From: Xenorhabdus anantnagensis
GTDB taxonomy: Bacteria > Pseudomonadota > Gammaproteobacteria > Enterobacterales > Enterobacteriaceae
Reading direction: 5' to 3'
Assembly: GCF_028598555.1 (NCBI RefSeq)
Contig: NZ_JAQRFN010000015.1
Location: 29,772 to 93,771 of the forward strand
DNA: 64,000 bases
Part shown: piece by piece, positions 20,196-29,184 of the stretch
How positions within the stretch are numbered: the stretch's first letter is position 1
Layout: the number at the start of each line of letters is the position of its first letter
Program-made: the position numbers and the translations under genes
Notes under the pieces: model-generated
What the model saw: only the letters and a program-made list of their open reading frames with translations
Told to the model about the DNA's origin: nothing
Databases searched by the model: none

Positions 20196-22232
20196 ATGAA
20201 CACACAAGACAGTCCAAAAAACACTCAGAAGGATACGCTGAACTCTGTCGTTTTTTTCGCCTCGGCTGGACTGATTATCGTATTTTCTCTATTCACTATT
20301 TTTTTCACTGATGCAACAAATAGTTGGATAAAAAACACACTGAATTGGGTCTCTAAAACTTTCGGTTGGTACTATTTACTGGCTGCGACGCTTTATATCG
20401 TGTTTGTTATTTTTGTTGCCACGTCCCGCTTTGGCTCAATCAAATTGGGGCCGGAACAATCCAAGCCGGAATTCAGTCTGCTTAGTTGGGCGGCGATGTT
20501 GTTTGCCGCCGGGATAGGCATTGACTTAATGTTTTTCTCGGTAGCTGAGCCTGTTACGCAATATATGCAACCACCAATAGGCCAAGGAGAAACCATTGAA
20601 GCAGCCCGTCAGGCGATGGTGTGGACGCTGTTCCACTATGGCCTGACGGGCTGGTCTATGTACGCCTTGATGGGAATTGCTCTGGGATATTTTAGTTACC
20701 GTTATAATTTGCCTTTGACTATTCGTTCGGCACTTTATCCTATTTTTGGTAACCGGATTAAAGGCTGGATCGGTCATACCGTGGATATTGCGGCGGTAAT
20801 AGGGACAATTTTTGGCATTGCAACGACTCTGGGAATTGGCGTTGTGCAGTTAAATTATGGCCTGAACGTACTTTTCGGATTACCGCAAGGATTAGGGGTT
20901 CAGGGAGGCTTGATACTATTGTCTGTGGTAATGGCAATTGTCTCTGTGACTTCCGGCGTAAACAAAGGAATTCGATTTTTGTCCGAATTGAATGTACTGC
21001 TGGCCCTTGGTCTGGTTTTGTTTCTTCTGTTTGTGGGTGATACTGAATTCCTGCTCAATGGATTAGTGCAGAATGTCGGGGATTATATCAGCCGTTTCAT
21101 GGGCATGACGCTGAACAGTTTTGCATTTGAACGCCCGACTGAATGGATGAATAGCTGGACACTATTTTTCTGGGCATGGTGGGTGGCTTGGTCGCCGTTT
21201 GTCGGATTGTTTCTGGCGAGGATTTCCCGTGGAAGAACCATTCGCCAGTTTGTTATGGGAACATTAGTCATTCCATTTGTTTTTACCCTGCTGTGGCTAT
21301 CAATATTTGGTAACAGTGTGTTGTATGAAATTATTCATGGTAATCGCCAATTGGCTGAAACAGTGCTACAGCATCCAGAACAAGGTTTTTATAGACTGCT
21401 GGCGCTTTATCCTGCATTTACGTTCAGCGCTTCTGTTGCCACAATTACGGGGCTGCTGTTTTATGTCACATCGGCTGACTCTGGCTCGTTAGTACTGGGA
21501 AATTTCACCTCTAATCTCAGCGATATCAATAATGATGCACCGAATTGGTTGCGCGTCTTCTGGTCTGTAGCAATTGGTGTATTAACATTAGGTATACTCA
21601 TGACTGATGGTATTTCTGCTTTGCAAAATACCACGGTAATAATGGGTTTACCTTTCAGTTTTGTGATCTTCTTTATCATGGCGGGGCTGTATAAGTCCTT
21701 GCGCGTGGAGGATTTCCGCAAGGCCAGTTCGTTGCACAATACTTCTCCTACGCTTGTACATGACAATGGTTCACTGAACTGGAAGCAGCGTCTAAGCCGC
21801 ATGATGCATTTTCCTGGTACGAAAAACACTCAACGGATGCTGGATATGGTGTGTCGTCCAGCTATGTTGGAAGTCGCTAAAGAGTTGGTGGTGCGTGGTG
21901 CGAAAGTTCAGTTTAATGTGCTGCCAGCACAAGATGACAGTCGGCTGAATCCATTAGAACTTATTGTTGATTTAGGTGATGAACAGAATTTTGTCTATCA
22001 AATTTGGCCACAGAGTTATTCTGTACCCGGATTTACCTATCGGGCGAGATCGGGCAAGTCTCACTATTACCGACTGGAAACTTTCCTGATGGAAGGGACG
22101 CAAGGTAATGATTTGATGGACTATACGAAAGAGCAAATCATTAGTGATATTCTTGATCATTATGAAAAACATTTGAATTTTATTCACTTGAACCGAGAAT
22201 CACCGGGGCAGACTTTGATTTTTCCCAGTTGA
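20196..22232 (+). CDS. betT: High-affinity choline transporter BetT (BCCT family)
   Basis: BetT imports choline driven by the proton gradient and is activated by osmotic stress. The 678-residue protein has about twelve membrane helices. It carries the BCCT signature with the Trp-rich segment FFWAWWVAWSPFVGLFLARI near residue 322. From about residue 510 a long hydrophilic C-terminal tail is present, typical of E. coli-type BetT and linked to osmosensing. It is divergent from betIBA, with a strong terminator following. Confidence 0.95.
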   Translation: MNTQDSPKNTQKDTLNSVVFFASAGLIIVFSLFTIFFTDATNSWIKNTLNWVSKTFGWYYLLAATLYIVFVIFVATSRFGSIKLGPEQSKPEFSLLSWAAMLFAAGIGIDLMFFSVAEPVTQYMQPPIGQGETIEAARQAMVWTLFHYGLTGWSMYALMGIALGYFSYRYNLPLTIRSALYPIFGNRIKGWIGHTVDIAAVIGTIFGIATTLGIGVVQLNYGLNVLFGLPQGLGVQGGLILLSVVMAIVSVTSGVNKGIRFLSELNVLLALGLVLFLLFVGDTEFLLNGLVQNVGDYISRFMGMTLNSFAFERPTEWMNSWTLFFWAWWVAWSPFVGLFLARISRGRTIRQFVMGTLVIPFVFTLLWLSIFGNSVLYEIIHGNRQLAETVLQHPEQGFYRLLALYPAFTFSASVATITGLLFYVTSADSGSLVLGNFTSNLSDINNDAPNWLRVFWSVAIGVLTLGILMTDGISALQNTTVIMGLPFSFVIFFIMAGLYKSLRVEDFRKASSLHNTSPTLVHDNGSLNWKQRLSRMMHFPGTKNTQRMLDMVCRPAMLEVAKELVVRGAKVQFNVLPAQDDSRLNPLELIVDLGDEQNFVYQIWPQSYSVPGFTYRARSGKSHYYRLETFLMEGTQGNDLMDYTKEQIISDILDHYEKHLNFIHLNRESPGQTLIFPS

Positions 22233-22268
22233 GAATAAATAAAAGATAGCAGAGGATAAAAATAAATA

Positions 22269-22307
22269 ATCGCCTGTATTATACGAAGTTACAGGCGATT
22301 TTTTTAC
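22269..22307 (+). terminator. Terminator after betT
   Basis: Stem AATCGCCTGTA / TACAGGCGATT (core 22271-22279 and 22291-22299) followed by seven T. It is symmetric enough to act on the minus-strand MFS gene as well. Confidence 0.88.
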
Positions 22308-22353
22308 CAAAATAGAGAATGGATTTTATAATTCAATCTTCATTATTAATATT

Positions 22354-23601
22354 TTATCCATTTTTTGAATGATAGGCATCAGGATAAATTTTACCATAAT
22401 AACCCTCCAGTTGCGTTTCTGTCATTTTTGATATTTCTACATATTTTGGTGAAAATAAGACAAGGAATGACATTAATCCCATTAAAGCAGAAAAGATAAG
22501 TAATAAAGCTCTTATATCATAACTTTCTATCATATAAGTTGCAGATATCATCCCTAATGGTATTGAGACTATACAAATAGCAAGGAATTTAGATTCCATT
22601 GTATTACGATGAGACTCAGGTGTTGCCAGGCATCGAATTGAGGTAGTATTTATATTGTAAATAATCAAACCTATTCCACTAATTAGCATATAACTACATA
22701 ATTCAATTAATGAGGTTGCTGTGGATATACCCGCTATGCAGACAGCGATCGTTAAGGCTGAAATAAAAGCACCATGGGCTTTACAGAAGAATTTATTCAT
22801 ATATTTAATAATGATGGTACTGCCAATCATCATACCGATCCCGAACGTTGCTTCAGCAATCCCCACCTGTAAGGCACTCAGCTTAAACTCATTTATAATA
22901 ATAAGTGGCGTAATATAGGTTACTAATGGAACTACAGTGAAATTAAAAAAGGAAGAAACAATAACTAAACTTGCTTCTGTAGGATTTTTAGTAATAATTT
23001 TAATACTTCCTATATTGCTTTTATGTTGTTGCAATGGTTTTTCTGTTTGCTGGTTTTTTATAAAATAAAAGCCAATAATTGATGAGATGGCCATTAAAGA
23101 AATAAAGATTAAAGCTCCGTCAATGTTTAAATAATGGATGACAATACCCGATATTGCAGGGCCAAGGATAATGTTAACTGAGTTGACAATGCCTCTATAT
23201 TTAAATGCAGACTCTAATTTATTTTTATTACTAATTTCTGGAAGAATACTTGTGCCAATCGGTTGAATGAGTATGGCTGAGATAGAAGCGAAAATATATA
23301 TGATCCCTAATGGAATATAGAGGTTTTTATCTATGATGCTAGCGAGAATAAAAAGTAATGAAGTTGGGACTATGCAACATAATACGATACTCTTCTTATT
23401 GAATCTGTCTCCAAGGTTACTCATGAAGACTAGAAATAATACTTGTAAAAACCATGATGAAAAAATAAACCATCCAAGTTGAAAATCTAGATTTAGCACT
23501 TCAATCATCCACCATGAAAACAACATGCCAAATGCTCTTGTAGAGGACGTGAACAAAATATCTGATATTTGATATAAAAAAAATGAAATATTATTTTTCA
23601 T
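22354..23601 (-). CDS. MFS-type exporter, AT-rich, substrate unknown
   Basis: The 415-residue protein is strongly hydrophobic, with about ten to twelve membrane helices, and has the major-facilitator loop motif SNLGDRFNKKSIVL near residue 61. A central hydrophilic loop (QQTEKPLQQHKSNIG) lies near residues 185-200. The layout resembles the MFS_3/EntS-like or peptide-antibiotic efflux group. No substrate can be assigned. The gene is richer in A/T and in Ile/Asn/Lys codons than the neighbouring bet genes and stands alone beside an IS remnant, which suggests transfer. Confidence 0.75.
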   Translation of the reverse strand: MKNNISFFLYQISDILFTSSTRAFGMLFSWWMIEVLNLDFQLGWFIFSSWFLQVLFLVFMSNLGDRFNKKSIVLCCIVPTSLLFILASIIDKNLYIPLGIIYIFASISAILIQPIGTSILPEISNKNKLESAFKYRGIVNSVNIILGPAISGIVIHYLNIDGALIFISLMAISSIIGFYFIKNQQTEKPLQQHKSNIGSIKIITKNPTEASLVIVSSFFNFTVVPLVTYITPLIIINEFKLSALQVGIAEATFGIGMMIGSTIIIKYMNKFFCKAHGAFISALTIAVCIAGISTATSLIELCSYMLISGIGLIIYNINTTSIRCLATPESHRNTMESKFLAICIVSIPLGMISATYMIESYDIRALLLIFSALMGLMSFLVLFSPKYVEISKMTETQLEGYYGKIYPDAYHSKNG

Positions 23602-23929
23602 TACTACCCTTATTTTTATTAATAACCATGTTTATTGATAAATATTGGTAATGGTATATATGAAATGTATTTATGTCACTGCTCTACTGAAACTAAATGA
23701 TAGATTAAGTTGGTTGTTGATGTATTTTATGGTATTTTCAACTGAAAAATAACTAAATAAAAGATATTTTCTATCACCCCTCTTAAATGTGCTGTTTATT
23801 TCGATATTTTTTGCTGTGATCTATTTTTATTAAATATTCGACCTATGTATTGCGTATTTTTGATTTAATCATCTGCGATATTGTATATAACCTGAACTTC
23901 GTTTAAGAAAGGAAGGGAAAAATGAACTA

Positions 23930-24425
23930 AGCGCCTGAGGCACGATAAAAGTTTTTGCTTAGAAAACAAAATCGTGGAGATCCTCAGGTTAGGGTTACTT
24001 TAGAAGAACTTTTCTGCTGCGTCGATGGCTTTTGCCAAAAATTTATTCCCCTTTGGGAACAACAGCTATCGAGAATAACTTGCTTAAACGTCATCGTGCT
24101 ACCTAAAGGATATTTATCGCAAGCATTAGGCGATGAACTGAAAGCTGCGGGGATTACACTGATCACCAATGTCCGTCGTAATATGAAAGCCAAATTTTTA
24201 TCGCTTTGGGACAAGGCTATGTTAAGAAAACGTTTTTGATAGAGACCGTCAATGACCAATTGAAAAATATTTCTCAGAGAGAACATTCAAGGCATCGGAG
24301 CGTAGTCGGCTTTTTACTGGAGATTGTATCAGGACTCATTGCTTATACCTTCCAGCCAAAAAAGCCGAGCTTAGGTTTACGTACCCATGAAATTGCGATG
24401 CTTAAACAAAACTGAGGTTAACAAG
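23930..24425. mobile_element. IS982-family insertion sequence remnant
   Basis: The extent is approximate: the element appears to run from near the palindrome-forming gcgcctgaggcacg at about 23930 to ctgaggttaac near 24422. I could not define matching terminal inverted repeats or a target duplication. An imperfect direct repeat of about 21 bp (gttaacaagaaaacacg / gttaacaaagaaaactc) follows the right end. Confidence 0.6.
23955..24415 (+). pseudogene. Decayed IS982-family transposase
   Basis: Two fragments are visible. The first (from about 23955) reads VTLEELFCCVDGFCQKFIP near its start, then jumps to CLNVIVLPKGYLSQALGDEL, so the middle of the usual DDE transposase is missing. At 24230-24240 the frame breaks after AMLRKRF; one more T in the T-run would restore [14 protein letters not shown] in the next frame. 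The second fragment continues to [23 protein letters not shown] and stops at 24415. It is thus inactive through both a deletion and a frameshift. These motifs are characteristic of IS982-family transposases. Confidence 0.8.
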
Positions 24426-24688
24426 AAAACACGTTGAGTTAACAAAGAAAACTCATCACCCTGCTTCACTCTCTTCGCAGGAGTATGTGCATGTTGTGAA
24501 GGATATTCGTCGGCGGTTGAATCTGGTGAAATACCATCAGGATTAATGGTGAGTAAGACGTGGACACTGTTATAGGGTGAGATGATTTAATGCGGTAATA
24601 ACTATAATAAATCTCAGTCTTTTCGTCCATTCCGAGATAATCCTACGTGCTACCCTGATGTATATATTCATCACGAGTTCTCGCTATC
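24426..24688. other. Non-coding gap between IS remnant and fliB
   Basis: No full gene. A short open stretch at about 24459-24545 reads SSQEYVHVVKDIRRRLNLVK then HQD and stop. It looks codon-like and could be the tail of a lost gene, but I recognise no family. Confidence 0.3.
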
Positions 24689-25921
24689 ATGTTCATTCAT
24701 AAAATCATCACGCCGATGTTTATTAAACGCTTTCAGTGTGTCGGTTCTGATTGCATTTCACATTGCTGTCAGGATTGGTTCATCAGTGTGGATAAAAAAA
24801 CATATAAAAAATATCACCATGCCGACAGCATCGAAATCAAACAAATCGCGCAGGCACATGTACTGAAATCGGAGAAAAAAGGAAACTATGCCTATATCCG
24901 TTTAAATGAGCAAAAAGCCTGCCCGTTTCTGACAGAAGAGCGGCTGTGCAATATTTATTGCAAGCTCGGTCCTTCGGCGATGAGTGATACATGTCGGGAG
25001 TATCCGCGTAGTGAAGTTGAATACAGTAATGTAACATTCAAATGTCTCTCCTTATCTTGTCCTGAAGTTATCCGGCAACTTCTTTTTTCAGCGGATGCGA
25101 TGCAACTGATAGAAGAAGACCATTATCTGGCGAAAGCACCGAAAAAATCGGATTTGACCGATCCTCAATACCTTGTTTACCTTTGGTGTCTAAATCTCAT
25201 TCAAGCATCGTCACCGCAATTTGATGATAATCTTTATGCCGTCATGCAATTACTGATTTTCCTGAATAAAGTCAATTTTGAGATAGAAGCAAATTTCGAT
25301 CGAATTCAGGGGATATTCGAATTTTTACTGGCTGCTTTACAGAATGGTGAACTAACAGAAAAGCGGCGTAAGCTACCGCATCCGGTGGCATTTCAGACCG
25401 CAGTATTAGGCGTATACGGTAAATTTATTTATAAGCTATCACGTGGCGGTGACTTTTTGTTATCCATGTATATTAATACGCTTAATCAACTGGGATTGGA
25501 TGAACACCAAACGCAGAAACGAACGGAAAACAATATGGCACGGTTACGGGAGACATGGCATTTGCTGACAGAGGACTCCTGTATGAAGGAGCCGAGTGTG
25601 TTACGTAATCTATTTTCTTATCTGCTTTATCACAGTCAGTATCCGCATGTTTCAAATTTTAATGGGGATGCGAAAGGGCAACGTAATGCTTTGACGCACT
25701 TTAGTTTATTGGTGATGGATTATTTCTATCTACGCACCAATTTATCGGCGCTCGCAGTTGTGGAAAAACGGATGGCGACGGAAAAAGATGTTCAGTTGAT
25801 GTTCAGTGCCTATTTTTCCATGAAAATGCATAGCCTTGGCATCAATGATGATTTATTGACGTTGATGGAACAGTGTCAGATGAGCGATGCATTGGCGTGT
25901 ATTTGTTTATTAGATAATTGA
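24689..25921 (+). CDS. fliB: Flagellin lysine-N-methylase FliB homolog (orphan)
   Basis: FliB methylates lysines of flagellin in Salmonella. The 410-residue protein is near the family length (about 400). It has the cysteine-rich N-terminal module: Cys17, Cys22, Cys26 and Cys27 (FQCVGSDCISHCCQDW), then Cys78, Cys87, Cys91 and Cys102 (ACPF, LCNIYC, TCREYPR). That pattern suggests a metal or Fe-S site. No flagellar gene is near. It sits between two insertion-sequence remnants, and no good ribosome site precedes the ATG; another ATG at 24716 is possible. The ORF is intact, so it may be functional. Confidence 0.8.
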   Translation: MFIHKIITPMFIKRFQCVGSDCISHCCQDWFISVDKKTYKKYHHADSIEIKQIAQAHVLKSEKKGNYAYIRLNEQKACPFLTEERLCNIYCKLGPSAMSDTCREYPRSEVEYSNVTFKCLSLSCPEVIRQLLFSADAMQLIEEDHYLAKAPKKSDLTDPQYLVYLWCLNLIQASSPQFDDNLYAVMQLLIFLNKVNFEIEANFDRIQGIFEFLLAALQNGELTEKRRKLPHPVAFQTAVLGVYGKFIYKLSRGGDFLLSMYINTLNQLGLDEHQTQKRTENNMARLRETWHLLTEDSCMKEPSVLRNLFSYLLYHSQYPHVSNFNGDAKGQRNALTHFSLLVMDYFYLRTNLSALAVVEKRMATEKDVQLMFSAYFSMKMHSLGINDDLLTLMEQCQMSDALACICLLDN

Positions 25922-25947
25922 TAGGCGTTGGATGGCTAAAGTTATAT

Positions 25948-26082
25948 GGCACTGTTACAAAGCTCCGGTAGTTGATACGCTCAGTTGAGTCATCTTGTCC
26001 GAGGGACAACATCATGAACCCATTCAGAGGCCATCATCCACGCCGTAACACTAAATCTGCCACTTTCTCGGGAAAATTTTAG
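25948..26082 (+). mobile_element. Left-end stub of an IS6/IS26-family element
   Basis: GGCACTGTTACAAA (25948-25961) differs by one base from the IS26-type terminal inverted repeat. At the expected distance an ATG (26014) begins MNPFRG, like the IS26-family transposase start MNPFKG. After six codons the reading loses similarity and stops at 26082. Only the left end survives, with no right end seen before dinB. Confidence 0.7.
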
Positions 26083-26167
26083 GCAACATGAAGCTGTGGC
26101 AGATCCCGCGATTCATCTTTTTAATATCACTCTCCGAGAAAAAGCGAAATAACTCTTTGAAGTTTTG

Positions 26168-26196
26168 TTGAAAAATTAAATAGAATTTCATAATTC
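26168..26196 (+). promoter_or_regulatory. Candidate dinB promoter
   Basis: TTGAAA (26168-26173), 17 bp spacer and TAATTC (26191-26196) precede the LexA box, so LexA binding would cover the start-site region. The promoter is predicted by eye only. Confidence 0.45.
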
Positions 26197-26200
26197 CTTT

Positions 26201-26216
26201 CTGTATATTTATACAG
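26201..26216. promoter_or_regulatory. LexA (SOS) box of dinB
   Basis: CTGTATATTTATACAG is a near-ideal SOS box (CTG-N10-CAG with an AT-rich core). It precedes dinB, an SOS gene in E. coli. Its right half merges into the first unit of the tandem array that follows. Confidence 0.9.
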
Positions 26217-26314
26217 TACTTTATGTTTATATAGTGTTTTATATTTATATAGTGCCTTATATTTATATAGTGCCTTATATTTATATAGTGCCTTATATTT
26301 ATATAGTGCTTTAG
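26207..26314. repeat. Six-unit 18-bp tandem array between LexA box and dinB
   Basis: Six adjacent 18-bp units run from 26207. Unit 1 (atttatacagtactttat) is the right half of the LexA box plus flank. Units 3-5 are identical (atttatatagtgccttat). Units 2 and 6 differ slightly. In units 2-6 the CAG of the LexA half-site has become TAG. The array places the SOS box about 113 bp from the dinB ATG. Confidence 0.95.
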
Positions 26315-26328
26315 CGTGGGGAGCTCAG

Positions 26329-27384
26329 ATGAGAAAAATTATTCATATTGATATGGACTGCTTTTTTGCTGCCATTGAAATGCGGGATAATCCATCACTC
26401 TGCAATATTCCTATTGCAGTAGGAGGGAGCGCTGATCGAAGGGGGGTAATTAGTACGGCAAATTATCTTGCCCGTCGTTTTGGAGTACATAGTGCGATGT
26501 CCACAGCCATAGCATTAAAACTTTGTCCTCAATTGAAAGTGATTCCCGGTAGAATGGCGCTTTATAAAGAAGTCTCTCAACATCTCCGGCAAATTTTTTC
26601 TCGTTATACTGAGTTAATTGAGCCTCTCTCCTTAGATGAAGCCTATCTGGATGTGACGGATTGCCATTATTGTCACGGTTCTGCCACTTTGATTGCTCAA
26701 GAAATTCGCCAGGTAATTTTTGACGAATTGCAGTTAACTGCCTCAGCCGGTGTGGCGCCAGTCAGGTTTTTAGCCAAAATAGCCTCTGATATCAATAAAC
26801 CCAATGGGCAATATGTTATCTCTCCTGAGCAGGTAGAGGCTTTTGTTAAGTCACTGCCATTACGCAAAATTCCCGGCGTCGGAAAAGTTACGGCTAAGCG
26901 TTTGTCAGACATGGGGTTGGAAACCTGCTCTGATGTTCAACATTACGATAAGCTGGCATTAATAAAAAATTTGGGTAAGTTTGGCTTATCGCTTTGGGAA
27001 CGCTGCCACGGTATTGATGAGCGGCTGATTACGCCAGAACGTTTGCGCAAATCTGTTGGAGTGGAAAAAACGTTGGCTCAGGATATTCATGAATGGCATG
27101 AATGTGTTGAGCTGATTGAAAAACTTTATCCTGAGTTGGAAAAACGGTTGGAAAAAGTAAAATCCGATCTCCGTATTGCCCGTCAGGGTATCAAATTAAA
27201 GTTTGACGATTTTCAATTAACGACACAGGAACACGTCCATCCTGTATTGGATAAATTCGATCTGATTCAGGTAGCAAAACAAGCTTGGGAAATACGCAGG
27301 GAAGGGCGAGGAGTTAGGCTGGTTGGGCTACATGTGACATTACAAAATCCACAACTGGAACGCCAGCTTTTATTGGAGTGGTAA
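26329..27384 (+). CDS. dinB: DNA polymerase IV DinB
   Basis: DinB is the Y-family translesion polymerase induced in the SOS response. The 351 residues match E. coli in length. Catalytic residues are present: Asp8 ([12 protein letters not shown]) and Asp103-Glu104 (SLDEAYLD). Other family segments are the steric-gate Phe13 region, the helix-hairpin-helix [13 protein letters not shown] near residue 183 and a C-terminal clamp-binding peptide QLLLEW. The ATG follows GGGGAGCTCAG. The stop codon lies in the first copy of a 16-bp duplication. Confidence 0.97.
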   Translation: MRKIIHIDMDCFFAAIEMRDNPSLCNIPIAVGGSADRRGVISTANYLARRFGVHSAMSTAIALKLCPQLKVIPGRMALYKEVSQHLRQIFSRYTELIEPLSLDEAYLDVTDCHYCHGSATLIAQEIRQVIFDELQLTASAGVAPVRFLAKIASDINKPNGQYVISPEQVEAFVKSLPLRKIPGVGKVTAKRLSDMGLETCSDVQHYDKLALIKNLGKFGLSLWERCHGIDERLITPERLRKSVGVEKTLAQDIHEWHECVELIEKLYPELEKRLEKVKSDLRIARQGIKLKFDDFQLTTQEHVHPVLDKFDLIQVAKQAWEIRREGRGVRLVGLHVTLQNPQLERQLLLEW

Positions 27385-27403
27385 AAAATTGGAGTGGTAA
27401 AGC
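27372..27403. repeat. 16-bp tandem duplication over the dinB stop codon
   Basis: ATTGGAGTGGTAAAAA is followed at once by ATTGGAGTGGTAAAGC (14 of 16 identical). The first copy contains the last dinB codons and TAA, so the duplicate is an untranslated copy of the gene end. Confidence 0.85.
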
Positions 27404-27459
27404 AAAGTGTAAATGAAATCTCTCCCGCAAGCAGGTGGCAGGGGAGAGACAATATAGGA

Positions 27460-28920
27460 TTATTCTTTAGCCGGGATAGCTTTTAGAATTGCAGTGAGTA
27501 ACTGCCAATATTGACCGACACTTTTAATGTGAACTTTTTCATCAGGAGAGTGAGCACCTCGAATGGTTGGGCCGATAGAAACCATGTCCATATCAGGATA
27601 CGGTTTTTTGAATAGGCCGCACTCCAAACCTGCATGAATCACCATGATATTCGGCGTTTTATCGAACAATTGATGATAAGTCTCGCGCACTAAATGCATG
27701 ATTGGAGAATTGGCATCAGGCTGCCAGCCCGGATAGCTGCCACTCGCTACTGTTTCTGCTCCTGACAGTGTTGCCAGAGAATTCAGTATCTCAACAACAT
27801 AAACTTTACCGCTTTCGATCAATGAACGAATCAGGCAAATAACTTCAACTTTTTCTTCATCCATTGTTATAACGCCTACGTTCAGCGAAGTTTCTACAAC
27901 ACCTTTGGCGACATCACTCATACGAATAACGCCATTAGGTATGCTATTGAGCATGGATACGAAACGAGTCTGACAATCCGCTGTTAGCACTTGTGATGAT
28001 GCTTCGGTTTCATCCAACAAGAGAATGAGATTGTTTTCAACGACAGCGTACTCGTTTTTCAATGTTTCCAGATAGCTGTCTTTCAATTGATATAATTTTT
28101 CGACTTTATCGGCAGGAACAGCAATCACGATAGAACCTTCACGAGGAATGGCATTGCGCAGGGTTCCACCTTGCAGGTGAATTAATTTCAGTTCCAACTC
28201 ATCGGCATGTGCGGCTAGGAAACGGGCCAGTAATTTGTTGGCATTACCTAATCCCAGATGAATATCACCGCCAGAGTGACCACCTTTTAATCCCTTAATA
28301 GTCAGTTGCAGAGTCTTATAATTAGCTGGCAGAGTTTCGCGGGACAGTTGCAAGGTTGTGACAAAATCAATACCACCAGCACAACCCATGTAGATTTCGC
28401 CTTCTTCTTCTGAATCGGTATTGATCAGAATATCAGCTTGCAACCAGCCAGATTTCAGACCGAATGCACCATCCATACCAGCCTCTTCGGTCATGGTCAG
28501 TAAAACTTCCAATGGGCAGTGTTTGACGGATTCGTCAGCCAATACAGCCAATGCTGAAGCCATGCCGATACCATTATCAGCTCCCAAGGTTGTACCATCA
28601 GCCGTAACCCACTCACCATCAATATAAGGGCGGATAGGGTCTTGTGTGAAATCGTGTTGGGTATCGTTATTTTTCTGCGGAACCATATCTAGGTGTGCTT
28701 GAAGTACGACCGTCTTGCGATTTTCCATGCCTTTTGAAGCAGGCTTTCTGATCAAAATATTGCCGACTTCATCCTGTTCTACATGAAAGTTTTTGCTTTT
28801 TGCCCACTCAATAATATGGGATGCCAGTGCTTTTTCATGGTAGGAAGGATGAGGAATGGAACAGATTTGGGCAAAAATATCCCATAGTAGTTGAGGGGAT
28901 AATGTTGATAATTCGGACAC
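27460..28920 (-). CDS. pepD: Aminoacyl-histidine dipeptidase PepD
   Basis: PepD (peptidase D, M20 family) is a cytoplasmic zinc dipeptidase that cleaves Xaa-His dipeptides. Starting at GTG 28920, behind CAGGAG, gives 486 residues beginning VSELSTLSPQLLWDIF, which matches the E. coli start. An ATG 18 codons upstream lacks a ribosome site. Metal-site segments are visible: LQAHLDMVPQK near residue 77, LGADNGIGMA near 116 and TEEAGMDGAFG near 145, with the C-terminal HAGLECGLF. It is convergent with dinB. Confidence 0.96.
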   Translation of the reverse strand: MSELSTLSPQLLWDIFAQICSIPHPSYHEKALASHIIEWAKSKNFHVEQDEVGNILIRKPASKGMENRKTVVLQAHLDMVPQKNNDTQHDFTQDPIRPYIDGEWVTADGTTLGADNGIGMASALAVLADESVKHCPLEVLLTMTEEAGMDGAFGLKSGWLQADILINTDSEEEGEIYMGCAGGIDFVTTLQLSRETLPANYKTLQLTIKGLKGGHSGGDIHLGLGNANKLLARFLAAHADELELKLIHLQGGTLRNAIPREGSIVIAVPADKVEKLYQLKDSYLETLKNEYAVVENNLILLLDETEASSQVLTADCQTRFVSMLNSIPNGVIRMSDVAKGVVETSLNVGVITMDEEKVEVICLIRSLIESGKVYVVEILNSLATLSGAETVASGSYPGWQPDANSPIMHLVRETYHQLFDKTPNIMVIHAGLECGLFKKPYPDMDMVSIGPTIRGAHSPDEKVHIKSVGQYWQLLTAILKAIPAKE

Positions 28921-29184
28921 GGCGAATCTCCTGTAACTGCATTTTGGTGAGATAAAAATGGTAATGTTTGACACATTAGGGTGCTTATTGTTATCTGCGT
29001 TGTCCTAATGCCCATGTTATGCCTGAGAATATCATTTTATTGCTTTCAATGTGCTGTGAGAATGAGGGCTTACCTTGTTTTTACTGGTTTTTGTCTGTTC
29101 AAATCACTATAATCTCGCGCAACCTTTTTTCCGCAAAAAAAAACACTTTTCTGAAATATTCTTTAGTTTCCAGGATCAAATTTT

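Noticed and set aside
24459..24545. Open stretch ending VKDIRRRLNLVK then HQD and stop
   Set aside because: It looks codon-like but is short, has no start or recognised family, and lies in IS-scarred DNA; kept only as a possible gene remnant.
26207..26314. Possible CRISPR-like array upstream of dinB
   Set aside because: Units are only 18 bp, directly adjacent with no spacers, and derive from the LexA box; no cas genes are present.
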